Origin: Halalkalicoccus jeotgali B3 | Lineage (GTDB): Archaea > Halobacteriota > Halobacteria > Halobacteriales > Halalkalicoccaceae | Reading direction: 5' to 3' | Length of the DNA: 64,000 nucleotides | Assembly: GCF_000196895.1 (NCBI RefSeq) | Contig: NC_014297.1 | Span: 434,001-498,000, forward strand | Shown: positions 8,793 through 17,964 of the stretch, piece by piece | Layout of the letters: every line of letters begins with the position of its first letter | Numbering within the stretch: the stretch's first letter is position 1 | Made by a program: the position numbers and the translations under genes | The notes under the pieces: model-generated | Told to the model about the DNA's origin: nothing | The model's input: the letters and a program-made list of their open reading frames with translations, nothing else | The model's database searches: none

Positions 8793-9836
8793 ATGCCAAC
8801 CATCGATCTGGAGACCGAGACCGGACGCGAGGAGGCGTTGCGGCGGATGCTCACGATCCGACAGTTCGACACGACGGCGGGCGAACGGTTCGCCGACGGC
8901 GAAATACCGGGGTTCGTCCACCTCTACATCGGCGAGGAGGCGGTGGGGGTGGGCGCGTGTGCTGCCCTGGAAGACGACGACTACATCACGAGCACCCATC
9001 GGGGCCACGGCCACTGTATCGCGAAGGGGCTCGACCCCAAACCCATGATGGCCGAACTCTACGGCAAACGCGAGGGCTACTGCAACGGGAAGGGCGGCTC
9101 GATGCACATCGCGGACGTCGACGCCGGCATGCTCGGAGCGAACGGGATCGTCGGGGCGGGCCCGCCGCTGGGGACGGGCGCGGCGCTGACGATCGACCGG
9201 AAGGACGAGGACCGGGTCGCACTGTCGTTTCTGGGCGACGGGGCGGTCGCCCAGGGGCAGGTCCACTCGGCGGCGAACCTCGCGGCGACGTGGGACCTCC
9301 CCGTGATCTTCCTCGTCGAGAACAACGGTTACGGCGAGGGGACGCCGGCCGAGATGCAACACAACGTCGAGAACCTGAGCGCCACCGCCGGCGCGTACAA
9401 CGTCCCGGGGATCACCGTCGACGGGATGGACATTACCGCGGTCAACGAGGCGGTGACGGAGGCCCGCGAACGGGCCCGCGCCGGGGACGGCCCGACGTTC
9501 ATCGAGGCCGAGACCTATCGGTTCCACGGCCACTTCGAGGGCGACGAGGAGCTGTATCGGGAGGACGACGAGGTCGAACGCTGGCAGGCCCGCGACCCCA
9601 TCGAGACGTTCGCCCAGCGCCTGATCGACCGGGACGAACTCACAGACGAGGAGTACGAGGCCCTCCAGTCGGAAGTCGAGACGACCATCGAGGAGGCCCT
9701 CGAATACGCCCAGAGCGCGGAGGAGCCCGCCCCCGAGGAAGCCTACGACGACATGTTCGCCGCCGAGGTACCCGAAATCACGGAGTTCGCACGGCGGGTG
9801 CGTGCGGACGGGAGCGGTCACGGGGGTGAGCGCTGA
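8793..9836 (+). CDS. acoA: Acetoin/pyruvate-type dehydrogenase E1 alpha subunit (AcoA-like)
   Basis: A 347-residue thiamine-diphosphate subunit. The thiamine motif runs from GDG (148-150) to NN (177-178), and the HRGHGHCIAKG and GKGGSMH segments are typical of AcoA/TPP-dependent acetoin dehydrogenase alpha and of related PDH E1 alpha. A TATA-like TTATTAT at 8763-8769 sits about 25-30 bases before the ATG. The stop overlaps the E1 beta start by one base (TGATG), so the two are translationally coupled. With AcoX downstream, acetoin or a related short 2-oxo substrate is the best guess. Confidence 0.85.
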   Translation: MPTIDLETETGREEALRRMLTIRQFDTTAGERFADGEIPGFVHLYIGEEAVGVGACAALEDDDYITSTHRGHGHCIAKGLDPKPMMAELYGKREGYCNGKGGSMHIADVDAGMLGANGIVGAGPPLGTGAALTIDRKDEDRVALSFLGDGAVAQGQVHSAANLAATWDLPVIFLVENNGYGEGTPAEMQHNVENLSATAGAYNVPGITVDGMDITAVNEAVTEARERARAGDGPTFIEAETYRFHGHFEGDEELYREDDEVERWQARDPIETFAQRLIDRDELTDEEYEALQSEVETTIEEALEYAQSAEEPAPEEAYDDMFAAEVPEITEFARRVRADGSGHGGER

Positions 9837-10837
9837 TGGCCAGCGCCGGCCTCGAGGCCGAACAGACGGAGACGATGACGGTGCGGGAGGCGATCCGCGA
9901 GACGCTGCGCGAGGAGTTGGCCCGCGACGAGGACGTCTTCCTGATGGGCGAGGACATCGCGACGATGGGCGGCGTCCTCGACGTCACCGGCGACCTCCAC
10001 GAGCAGTTCGGCAAGGACCGCGTGCGGGATACGCCCATCGGCGAGTCGGGGTTCATGGGCGCGGCGACGGGTGCGGCCGCCACCGGCTCGCGTCCCGTCG
10101 TCGAGATCATGTTCTCGGATTTCGTGGGGGTCGCGATGGAACAGATCATGAACCAGATGGCGAAGATGCGCTACATGTTCGGCGGGAAGACCGAGATGCC
10201 CGTCACCGTCCGCACCACCGAGGGCGGCGGTATGGGTGCGGCCAGCCAGCACTCGGGGACCGTCCACTCCTGGATCGCCCACTTCCCCGGGTTGCTGGCC
10301 GTCGCCCCCGGAACGCCCGCCGCCGCCAAAGGACTCCTCAAGTCGGCGATCCGCTCGGACGATCCCGTCTTCTTCTTCGAGAACAAGATGATCTACGAGC
10401 AGTCGGGCGAGGTGCCCACCGACGAGGACTTCACGATCCCGCTGGGCGAGGCCAGCGTCGAGCGCGAGGGCGCGGACGTAACCGTGGTCGCGACCCAGCG
10501 ACTCGTCGGCGAGTCGCTATCGGTGGCCGACGACCTCGAGGGTGATACCGACGTCGAGGTGATCGACCTCCGGTCGCTGTACCCGCTCGATACCGACACC
10601 ATCGCCGAGAGCCTCGCGAAGACCGGTCGGCTCGTGGTCGCCGACGAGAGCCCGCTTTCGTATGGCGTCCACGCGGAGGTGATGGCTCGCGCGGTCGAGG
10701 ACGCCTTCTACAGCCTCGACGCGCCGATCCAGCGGGTGGGCGTGCCCGATACGCACATCCCCTTTAGCCCCTCGCTCGAACGCGAGGTCGTCCCCGACAG
10801 CGCCCAAGTCAGGGAGGCCATCGAGCGGATCGCCTAA
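9836..10837 (+). CDS. acoB: Acetoin/pyruvate-type dehydrogenase E1 beta subunit (AcoB-like)
   Basis: A 333-residue transketolase pyrimidine-binding plus C-terminal domain protein that completes the heterotetrameric E1 with the upstream alpha subunit. Conserved segments are MGEDIATMGG, DTPIGESGF, the EIMFSDF stretch and FFENKMIY. The C-terminal transketolase domain starts at about residue 200 with the TVVATQRLV strand. It overlaps the alpha stop by one base and is followed after two bases by the AcoX-like gene, giving a three-gene operon. Confidence 0.88.
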   Translation: MASAGLEAEQTETMTVREAIRETLREELARDEDVFLMGEDIATMGGVLDVTGDLHEQFGKDRVRDTPIGESGFMGAATGAAATGSRPVVEIMFSDFVGVAMEQIMNQMAKMRYMFGGKTEMPVTVRTTEGGGMGAASQHSGTVHSWIAHFPGLLAVAPGTPAAAKGLLKSAIRSDDPVFFFENKMIYEQSGEVPTDEDFTIPLGEASVEREGADVTVVATQRLVGESLSVADDLEGDTDVEVIDLRSLYPLDTDTIAESLAKTGRLVVADESPLSYGVHAEVMARAVEDAFYSLDAPIQRVGVPDTHIPFSPSLEREVVPDSAQVREAIERIA

Positions 10838-10839
10838 CG

Positions 10840-11826
10840 GTGGGCGAGACGGTCGGACTGATTGTCAATCCCGCCGCCGGGCGCGACATCCGGCGACTGA
10901 CCGGCGGCGCGAGCGTCGTCGACAACTACGCGAAGCGCCGGGTCGCAGAGTGCGTCCTCGAGGGCCTGACTAGCGTTCCCGACCCGCCGACAGCGCTCGT
11001 AATGCCCGATACGGCGCGGATCGCCGCGAGCGCCGCCGAGGAGGTCCCGGACGCCGAGACAGCGCTGCTCGATCTCGCCATCGAGGGGTCCGCCGCCGAC
11101 ACCCGCCGGGCCGCGGCGCGCTTTCGCGAGGAGGCCGACGCGATCGTCGTCCTCGGGGGCGACGGGACGAGCCGCGACACCGCCCTCGAATGCGGTGAGG
11201 TCCCACTCGTTTCGGTCTCGACGGGGACGAACAACGTTGTCCCCACGGCGGTCGACGGCACGGTCGCCGGGGCGGCCGCCGCGCTCGTCGCGACCGGCGC
11301 GGTCGAGGAGCAAGACGTCACGTATCGCCACGGAATGGTCGAGGCCCACACGGCATCGGGCGAGACCGTCACCGGGCTGGCGTCGGTCGAACTCTCGAAC
11401 CGGTCGTTTATCGGAACCCGGGCGACGCTCGACCCCGCGGACCTCGCCGGCGGGATCGTCTCGCGGGCGAACCCCGCCGACATCGGCCTCAGCAGCGTCG
11501 CGGGTGCGATCGCGTCGCTCGCACCCGACGATTCGGGGGCGATCGGGCTCCGACTCGTCGATCCCGACCTGGCCCCACGGACCGGCCGGGCGATCGTCGC
11601 GCCCGGCGTCGTCGCCGGGGTGGGAATCGAGGACCAGCGCCACCTCGCCGAGGGGGAGTCGATGACCGTCGACGTCGAGGAGGGCGTCGTCGGAGCCGAC
11701 GGCGAGCGCGAACTCGAACTCGTCGACGAACTCGTCGAATTCCGCTCGGCCGAGCGGGGCCCGCGGCTCGTCTCCGTGGCGACACTCTTCGAGGCCGCCG
11801 CCGGTACCGGCGTCTTCGAGGACTGA
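10840..11826 (+). CDS. acoX: AcoX-like NAD-kinase-fold protein
   Basis: A 328-residue protein starting at GTG 10840, two bases after the E1 beta stop. It has the NAD/diacylglycerol-kinase fold: GLIVNPAAGRD at the start, the phosphate-loop motif VVLGGDGTSRD near residue 105, and STGTNN, the typical ATP/NAD pocket. AcoX proteins of this kind accompany acetoin dehydrogenase genes in bacteria, and their precise biochemical role is not settled. The context here (acoA-acoB-acoX) supports that name better than a housekeeping NAD kinase. Confidence 0.8.
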   Translation: MGETVGLIVNPAAGRDIRRLTGGASVVDNYAKRRVAECVLEGLTSVPDPPTALVMPDTARIAASAAEEVPDAETALLDLAIEGSAADTRRAAARFREEADAIVVLGGDGTSRDTALECGEVPLVSVSTGTNNVVPTAVDGTVAGAAAALVATGAVEEQDVTYRHGMVEAHTASGETVTGLASVELSNRSFIGTRATLDPADLAGGIVSRANPADIGLSSVAGAIASLAPDDSGAIGLRLVDPDLAPRTGRAIVAPGVVAGVGIEDQRHLAEGESMTVDVEEGVVGADGERELELVDELVEFRSAERGPRLVSVATLFEAAAGTGVFED

Positions 11827-11843
11827 CGACCCGAAAACCGAGT

Positions 11844-13202
11844 CTACCGCCGATACGTCCGCAGGACGAGTTCCGGGATGTCCCCGATCCGTTCGAGCAA
11901 CGTCTCGAGGAACGCTTCGGCGTCCCCATCGTCGAGAACGCGCGGGTCGTAGGCCAGCGACAGCGACAGACACCGTTCGAGCGAGACGCCGTTCTCGGCG
12001 GGTGTAGCTCGCCGGCGCGAACTGTCGACCAGCAGTCCGGCGACCGTCGGAGCCGTGGGAAGCGACTCGACGCCGCCCTCGAACTCCTCTTCGAGTGCGA
12101 GCGCGAACGTCGCGTGCTTGTCCGAGGCGTCGCTTGCGCCCGAGGTGGCTCCGCGCCGGGCCGCGACGAGGTCCGCGAACGACCGGTCCTCGACGCCCTC
12201 GATCACGGGCGTGAGCAGTTCCCCGTCGGATTCGGCCGCGAGCGCGACGTCCTGTCGGGACCTGAGCTGGTGAGTGTCGTCCGCGAACGTCCCGTTGAAC
12301 GCCGGATGGGCCTCGAGTGCCGCCGAGACTGCCACGAGCAACACGTCCAGTTGGGAGGTCTCGAGGTCGAAGGCTCGCTCGGCGAGGTCGGTCGTCTCGA
12401 TCAGGGTATCGGCCGTCTCGCCCGCGACCACGAGCGTCGCGGTGCGATACCGGTCCCGACTCTCGGCCCGTTCGTCCCCGGTGACCGTGGGTTCGGCGGT
12501 CGCCGGCGCGTCCTCGACTGCGGCCTCGACGTCGTCTTCGGTGATCGCACCCCCCGGTCCCGAGCCCTCGACGACGCTCGGATCGACCCCGAGTTCCTCG
12601 GCGCGGCGTCTCGCCCGGGGTGAGGCTTTGACCTGCTCGGTCGCCGTCCGAGCGCTCTCGCCCCCGGACGCCGCCGCCTCGACGTCGTCCTCGGTGATCG
12701 CTCCCCCCGGTCCCGAGCCCTCGATGGTGGCGAGCGCGACGTCGAGTTCCGACGCCCGGCGCTCGGCACGGGGCGAGGCCTTCGGTTTCTCGCCCGTCTG
12801 CTGGGAACTCGACGTCGCGCTCGTGGTTCCGTCGGCGTCCGCGGTCGCTTCGACCGGCTCCTCCGGCTCGGCCGGTTCGGCGGTATCCCCCGAATCCGCC
12901 GATTCAGCCGAGGCCGCCTGCTCCCCGTCCTCGAACTCCTCTGTGAGCGAGCCGATGTCCTCCTCGGCGCCGGCGACGATCCCGATGGGCGTTCCCGGCG
13001 GAACCGTTTCGCCCTCCTCGAGGTCGATCAGCCGGAGGACACCGTCCTCTCGGGCCTCGATCTCGCCGATACTCTTTTCGGACTCGATCTCCGCGATCAC
13101 GTCGCCCTCCTCGACGGGATCGTCCTCCCCGATGTGCCATTCGAGGAGCGTTCCCCGTTCCATTTCGAGCCCTAGCTTCGGCATCTTGACAACGTATCCC
13201 AT
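11844..13202 (-). CDS. Lipoyl E2 acyltransferase-like protein with degenerate catalytic site
   Basis: A 452-residue protein. Residues 1-78 are a lipoyl domain with the modified lysine in EIESEKS (Lys 43). Two peripheral-subunit-binding domains follow at about 141-176 and 192-228, each starting KASPRA and containing GSGPGGAITEDDV, joined by acidic Ala/Glu/Thr-rich linkers. Residues about 245-452 correspond to the acyltransferase domain. There the usual DHRVxDG active-site motif reads DPRVLDDGD (residues 419-427), so the catalytic histidine is a proline, and the GTFT motif has become HATFALAL. The gene is convergent with acoABX (17 bases). It may carry lipoyl groups and bind E1/E3 without normal acyl transfer. 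No E3 gene is in the window. Confidence 0.82.
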   Translation of the reverse strand: MGYVVKMPKLGLEMERGTLLEWHIGEDDPVEEGDVIAEIESEKSIGEIEAREDGVLRLIDLEEGETVPPGTPIGIVAGAEEDIGSLTEEFEDGEQAASAESADSGDTAEPAEPEEPVEATADADGTTSATSSSQQTGEKPKASPRAERRASELDVALATIEGSGPGGAITEDDVEAAASGGESARTATEQVKASPRARRRAEELGVDPSVVEGSGPGGAITEDDVEAAVEDAPATAEPTVTGDERAESRDRYRTATLVVAGETADTLIETTDLAERAFDLETSQLDVLLVAVSAALEAHPAFNGTFADDTHQLRSRQDVALAAESDGELLTPVIEGVEDRSFADLVAARRGATSGASDASDKHATFALALEEEFEGGVESLPTAPTVAGLLVDSSRRRATPAENGVSLERCLSLSLAYDPRVLDDGDAEAFLETLLERIGDIPELVLRTYRR

Positions 13203-13472
13203 GGCAACACCCGACGGGTTCCGTCGATAAAAATCCCGCTCCCGGGACCGTCGTCCATCGTGATGTGATCGCCGCCTCGGTCACCGGTGGCGGTAGACTT
13301 ATCCTCGGGTGTACTAAGCTATCAAACAGCTACTGCTATCTGTATCGAGAATTGAGAACACGACCTATCCGAACCCTCGATTGCGTGAGAACCACGCGTT
13401 CGGGACGCCGGACCCGCTTCTGTGTTCCTCCTCGACGGTGGTCGTCGGGTTTCGATCCCGTGTTCGTTTCGG

Positions 13473-14573
13473 TCAGTCCTCCCGATACCGCTCGACGTCC
13501 TCGAAGGCCATCCCGTGTCCCGGACGGGCCGGCGGCCGGATCCGACCGTCGTCCACCGCGACCGGGTCCGCGAGTAGTTCGTCGAGCACAGTCGAGTGAT
13601 GTTCGATGTACGGGACGTTGTCGGCCGCACACGCGAGGTGAGCATGGAGCGGCTCGATGTAGTGGGGTGAGACGGCGAGTCCGGACGTGGCCGCCAGATC
13701 CGCGACGATCATCCAGGGCGTGATCCCGCCGACCCGACAGACGTCGGGCTGGAGGTAATCGACGGCGTTCTGCTCGGTCAGCTGGCGGAACTGCGTCTCG
13801 TTGTAGAGGTTTTCGCCGGCGGCGATCGGGACGTCGACGTGGCGACGGAGGTCGGCGTACGCGGCGTAGTCCCCCTTGGGCAACGGCTCCTCGAACCACG
13901 TCATCGCGACGTCATCGAGTCGGTTCGCGAACCGTCGTGCTTCCGGAAGCGTATACGAGCAGTTCCCGTCGAGCATCAGATCAAGGTCCGCCGGCAGTGC
14001 GTCTCGAACGGTCCGTACCCGTTCGACGTCGCGGTCGATTGACGATCCGACCTTCATCTTCATCCCGGCGAACCCGTCGTTGGCGATCTCGCGTGCGTTC
14101 TCGACGAGCGTATCGGCGTCGTACTGGAGCCAGCCACCGTCGGTCTCGTACATCGGAACCGGCTCGCGGGTTCCGCCGAGCAGTTCACACAGGGGGAGAT
14201 CGGCCCGCTTGCCAAGGAGGTCCCAGACCGCGATGTCGACCGCCCCGATGGCGAATTCGCTGATCCCCTCGCGACCGATGAACGTCGTCTCGCCCCGGAG
14301 GGCCTCGCGGACGGTGCGCGGAGCGACCGGTTGTCCTTCCAGTCGTGGGATGAGTTCGTCGTCAAGGAATCGCTTGGTCGCAGCCCCGCCGCGGCCGATC
14401 GTGTAAGTGAACCCGAGGCCGCGGTGGCCCTCGTCGGATTCGACAGTGAGCGAAACGATCTCGAGGACGTCGAACGACTGGGTCGCGTCCTCGAGCGTCT
14501 GCTCGTTCGGGATTCGATAGAGGCTGGTCTCGGCCGTTCGGATGGTCCCGGCTCCCGCCGTCGGCTCGCTCAT
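13473..14573 (-). CDS. Mandelate racemase/muconate-lactonizing (enolase superfamily) enzyme
   Basis: A 366-residue enzyme of the mandelate-racemase subgroup, which abstracts the alpha proton of an acid substrate for racemisation or dehydration. Visible active-site residues are the KxK pair in MKMKV (Lys 172 and 174), the metal ligands Asp 202 (in LDGN), Glu 228 (in FEEP) and Glu 254 (in AGEN), and the general acid/base His 304 (in SPHYIEPLHAH). Asn 204 after Asp 202 matches the D-x-N pattern of mandelate racemase. Given its place beside lactate and hexuronate genes, a sugar-acid dehydratase is likely, but the substrate is not readable from sequence. Confidence 0.85.
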   Translation of the reverse strand: MSEPTAGAGTIRTAETSLYRIPNEQTLEDATQSFDVLEIVSLTVESDEGHRGLGFTYTIGRGGAATKRFLDDELIPRLEGQPVAPRTVREALRGETTFIGREGISEFAIGAVDIAVWDLLGKRADLPLCELLGGTREPVPMYETDGGWLQYDADTLVENAREIANDGFAGMKMKVGSSIDRDVERVRTVRDALPADLDLMLDGNCSYTLPEARRFANRLDDVAMTWFEEPLPKGDYAAYADLRRHVDVPIAAGENLYNETQFRQLTEQNAVDYLQPDVCRVGGITPWMIVADLAATSGLAVSPHYIEPLHAHLACAADNVPYIEHHSTVLDELLADPVAVDDGRIRPPARPGHGMAFEDVERYRED

Positions 14574-14648
14574 TTCCGTCGGGGACGCATCGGTGGTACA
14601 AAACAGTTTGCAACCCTGTCGGCGGGCCCGGTTCGCTCCGTTTGGGCC

Positions 14649-16862
14649 CTAGCGGTCGACGGGATCGAGCAGTTCGATGGGATGGCGCGACTCCGCGGTG
14701 AGAAGCGAGTCGAGCTGTTCCATACAGGACGTCCCGCTGGCGACGACGGTTCGCTCGTTTTCGACCGGTTCGAACTGTGTCGCGAGCGTTTCACCGACGT
14801 CCATGCTGAGTTCGTAGTATTCGCTCTTGTAGCCGAAGCTCCCGGCCATCCCACAGCATTCGACGTCGGAGGTCAGAACGTCGTACCCGAGCCGCTCGAG
14901 GACTGTCTCGGTGTACGATTCGAGGCCGAGCGTTCGTTGCTGGCAGTGGCTGTGGTACGCGACGCCGTTGCCGTCGCCGTCGGGTAACGCCGCGATATCC
15001 GCGCCGTTCTCTAGGAGTCCGTACACGAACTCCAGTATCTCGTAGCTCCCCTCGTCGATCCGTTCGTGCGCCGCCGCGGGAAGCAGCTTCTCGTATTCCC
15101 GTCGGAACATCGCCAGATCGCTCGGTTCGATGACGACCACGTCGTAGCCGTCTTCCAGGTAGAAAAGCAGCGACTCGGCGACGCTCCTCGCTTTCCCTTC
15201 TGCGGTCGCGATCATCCCCTGTGACAGCGGTGCGCGTCCGGACCCGCCGACGTCCGGAACGACGACCTCACAACCCAATGCCTCCAGAACGCGAACGGCG
15301 GCCTTGCCGCGCGCCGTCTGGACGTAGTTCGTATAGACGTCCGGATACAGGACGACACGGCGTAGTGGATCCTCGACGTGTGTGTCCCGCGAGCGGGCCC
15401 ACTTTCGCAGCGTCGTGCGCTCGAACGTCGGCAGGTCGCGTCGAGCGTCGATCCCGACGGTCGATTCCATCGCTTTTCGGGCCACGCCGCTGGAAGCGAC
15501 GAGATTCGAGAGGGGGGCCGTCGCGCTGCCGATCTTCGCTGCGGTCTCGAAGTTCCCGAAAAAGCGTTTGCGAAGCGGCGTTCCGCTCTCTTCCTCGTCG
15601 GGGACGAGCCCGTCGACCAGCAGGTCCTCGAAGCCGGGGTCCTTGCCGCGGTTGATGCGGTCGCGCACGACCGTGTTGATCCACGGGATGTCGATCTTCA
15701 CCGGACAGGCGTTCACACAGCGCGAACAGCCCGTACAGAGGTCGTTGAACTCCTCGGCGACGTCCAGACCCTCGATGCCGGCCTCCCAGCCCGTGGCGAT
15801 GCCACCCGTGTACGTCTCCCCGCCGAAGGCGTGCCCGCCGACCGACTGGAAGTTCGCACACGAGTTCGCACAGGCCCCACACCGGATGCAGTACAGCGTC
15901 TCGCGCAACTCCTCGTCCTGTCGCATCGCACGCCGCCCGTTGTCGATGAGCACGAGGTGAAAGTCCCGATCCGCGTCGTTGCCCCCGAACTCCGGTTCCT
16001 CGGCCCGGTCGAAGTCGATCGTCGGTGTCTCGACCGGCGGCGTCAGCAACGAGAGGTACTGGGGGATGTCCTGTCCGGTCGCCGACCGCGAGATGAGCTC
16101 CGCGAACGGTTCCAACTCGGCGACCGATGGGATGATCTTCTCGATGCCGGCGACGGCGACGTGCGTATCGGGGATCGAGGCGCACTTGCGCGCGTTGCCC
16201 TCGTTGGTCACCAGCGCGATCGAGCCGCTCTCGGCCATGACGAAGTTCGCCCCGGTGATGCCGATATCGGCCTCGTCGATGCGCTCGCCGAGGAACTCCC
16301 GCGCGAACGCCGTCAGTTTCTGTGCGGAGTCGAGTGGCTCCTCGGGGTCGAACTCCCGTTCGAACAGCGCCGTGATCTCCTCGCGGGACTTGTGCAGCGA
16401 GGGCCCGACGATGTGGGAGGGGGACTCCTCGGCGACTTGAATGACGAACTCTCCGAGGTCAGTCTCCCAGACGCCACAACCGTTCGCCTCGAGGGACTCG
16501 TTCAGATCGATCTCCTCGGTCGTCATCGACTTCGATTTCACGACGCTGTCTGCGTCCTTCTCGGCCAGTACGGTTCGGATATATCGGTTCGCGTCCGCGG
16601 CGTCGTCGGCGACGTAGACCGTCCCGCCGTTTTCCTCGACGGCCCGTCTGGTCCGGTCGAGGAGCTCCGGCAGCCGGTCGATCGACTCTTCTTTTATCTC
16701 CCGCGCCTGGGTTCGATACCGTTCGTGGGTCTCCGCCCCGACGGTCTCGACGGCATCGTAGCGTGCGGCGTTGAACAGCCGCGTGTTCTCCTTGATCTCC
16801 TCGCTCTCGGTTCGCAGCAGGGTGCGGATGCGCTCTGCATCCGATCGGGTCGACTCACTCAT
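14649..16862 (-). CDS. LutB-LutA fusion: iron-sulfur L-lactate/glycolate oxidation protein
   Basis: A 737-residue fusion. Residues about 60-290 are the LUD domain of LutB. Two 4Fe-4S clusters follow, with cysteines 325, 328, 331, 335 and 376, 379, 382, 386. The C-terminal 230 residues are a LutA/GlpC-like CCG domain with HSHCQQRTLG and ECCGMAGSFGYK. The first CCG half is degenerate (DVGGSGRAPL). In bacteria LutA, LutB and LutC together oxidise L-lactate to pyruvate, so this protein plus the upstream LutC would form a two-gene version. Its start overlaps the LutC stop by eight bases. Confidence 0.85.
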   Translation of the reverse strand: MSESTRSDAERIRTLLRTESEEIKENTRLFNAARYDAVETVGAETHERYRTQAREIKEESIDRLPELLDRTRRAVEENGGTVYVADDAADANRYIRTVLAEKDADSVVKSKSMTTEEIDLNESLEANGCGVWETDLGEFVIQVAEESPSHIVGPSLHKSREEITALFEREFDPEEPLDSAQKLTAFAREFLGERIDEADIGITGANFVMAESGSIALVTNEGNARKCASIPDTHVAVAGIEKIIPSVAELEPFAELISRSATGQDIPQYLSLLTPPVETPTIDFDRAEEPEFGGNDADRDFHLVLIDNGRRAMRQDEELRETLYCIRCGACANSCANFQSVGGHAFGGETYTGGIATGWEAGIEGLDVAEEFNDLCTGCSRCVNACPVKIDIPWINTVVRDRINRGKDPGFEDLLVDGLVPDEEESGTPLRKRFFGNFETAAKIGSATAPLSNLVASSGVARKAMESTVGIDARRDLPTFERTTLRKWARSRDTHVEDPLRRVVLYPDVYTNYVQTARGKAAVRVLEALGCEVVVPDVGGSGRAPLSQGMIATAEGKARSVAESLLFYLEDGYDVVVIEPSDLAMFRREYEKLLPAAAHERIDEGSYEILEFVYGLLENGADIAALPDGDGNGVAYHSHCQQRTLGLESYTETVLERLGYDVLTSDVECCGMAGSFGYKSEYYELSMDVGETLATQFEPVENERTVVASGTSCMEQLDSLLTAESRHPIELLDPVDR

Positions 16863-17367
16863 CGTCCCTGACGATCACGATATGAACCCGCTCTGGACCG
16901 TGCACGCCTTGGACGAGCGCTCCCATGTCGCCCGTCGAACTGGGTCCGGTGGCGAGAACGAACGACTGGCGTCCCGCCGCGAACTCGGAGCGGAGCCACT
17001 CAAAGGCCTCCGAGAGGGTCGATCGGATCTCGCTTTCCTTGACGACGACCACGTGAAACTCCGGATACAACGCCACGAACTCGTCGCCGTCGGTGCTCGA
17101 TTCGACGACGACGGTCCCGAGCGAGGCGATACTCAGTCGCGAACCGGTGACTCCCGTCGTCGCCTCGCGTAGCTGTGAGGGGGACGGTCCGAGCGTCACC
17201 GGCAGCCCCGAGAGGGAGTGTCCGTCGAAGGCGAGTTCGGCACCGACCGCCGGAGGTTCGATGATCTCGGCGAGTTCGGTTTCGAACTCCTCGGGCGTGA
17301 CGACCGTCGAGGGCGTGTCTAATCGCGACAGTGATTCCTGGAACTGCTGTACTGAACCCGCACTCAT
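16855..17367 (-). CDS. lutC: LUD-domain protein, LutC-like
   Basis: A 170-residue LUD-domain protein. The conserved tail FVLATGPSSTGDMGALVQGVHGPERVHIV is typical of LutC; the Gly-Pro-Ser-Ser-Thr-Gly-Asp loop is the family signature. ATG 17367 is chosen because a TATA-like element (minus strand, 17392-17399) lies about 25-30 bases upstream, as in a leaderless transcript; an upstream GTG at 17379 is the alternative. It is the first gene of the two-gene lactate operon and overlaps the LutB-LutA fusion by eight bases. Confidence 0.85.
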   Translation of the reverse strand: MSAGSVQQFQESLSRLDTPSTVVTPEEFETELAEIIEPPAVGAELAFDGHSLSGLPVTLGPSPSQLREATTGVTGSRLSIASLGTVVVESSTDGDEFVALYPEFHVVVVKESEIRSTLSEAFEWLRSEFAAGRQSFVLATGPSSTGDMGALVQGVHGPERVHIVIVRDDE

Positions 17368-17464
17368 ACTAGCCGACACGGAGCCCCTAGAGATAAATCT
17401 TGCAGTATTTTTCTCGATGGATACCCGTGACGAATCCGGGTTCAGTACCGATCGACGGTTTCGC

Positions 17465-17893
17465 CTATTCGGGTGTCGTGAGCGTGACGACGGGCCGATC
17501 CGCGTTCAGCAGGATCGACTGCGTGACGCTTCCGAACAGCGCCTTTCCGACCGGCGAGCGCGACCGACCGCCGATGACGATGTACCGGGCGTCGACTTCC
17601 GCCGCGTATTCGACGACCTTTTTGCCGGGGTTGCCGACCCGACCCACCACCTCGTAGTCGGCCGAAACGACCTCGTCGAGCCCCTCCGCTGCTCGGCCGG
17701 CGGCGTTGTCCTCTACGGACCCCGTGTCCGTCTCCCGGGTGCCCGATTGTTTCTCGACGATTCGCGTATACTCCGTCTCCTCGGTGACGTGCACGAGATG
17801 AAGGCGGTCGTCGAACGCTCGCGCCAGTTCGTCCGCCCGTGCGGCGATCTCTCTCGACTGGTCCGAATCGCTGATCGCTGCGACGATGACCAT
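17465..17893 (-). CDS. Universal stress protein (UspA family)
   Basis: A 142-residue single-domain UspA protein. The ATP-binding signature G-2x-G-9x-G-S is present in GGRSRSPVGKALFGSVTQSI near the C-terminus. Start ATG 17893 is preferred over 17911: a TATA-like TTTATAC (minus strand, 17916-17923) sits about 26 bases upstream, giving a leaderless transcript. A separate gene between the lactate and hexuronate operons. Confidence 0.9.
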   Translation of the reverse strand: MVIVAAISDSDQSREIAARADELARAFDDRLHLVHVTEETEYTRIVEKQSGTRETDTGSVEDNAAGRAAEGLDEVVSADYEVVGRVGNPGKKVVEYAAEVDARYIVIGGRSRSPVGKALFGSVTQSILLNADRPVVTLTTPE

Positions 17894-17964
17894 ACGAGCA
17901 AGGCTCTCCAATTCCGTATAAACCTTCTCCTCACGCGGATTCGAGCCTTCCTGACCGAACCGAT

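Noticed and set aside
17368-17379. GTG start for the LutC-like gene
   Set aside because: The TATA-like element fits ATG 17367 as a leaderless start; the GTG would lie upstream of the predicted transcription start.
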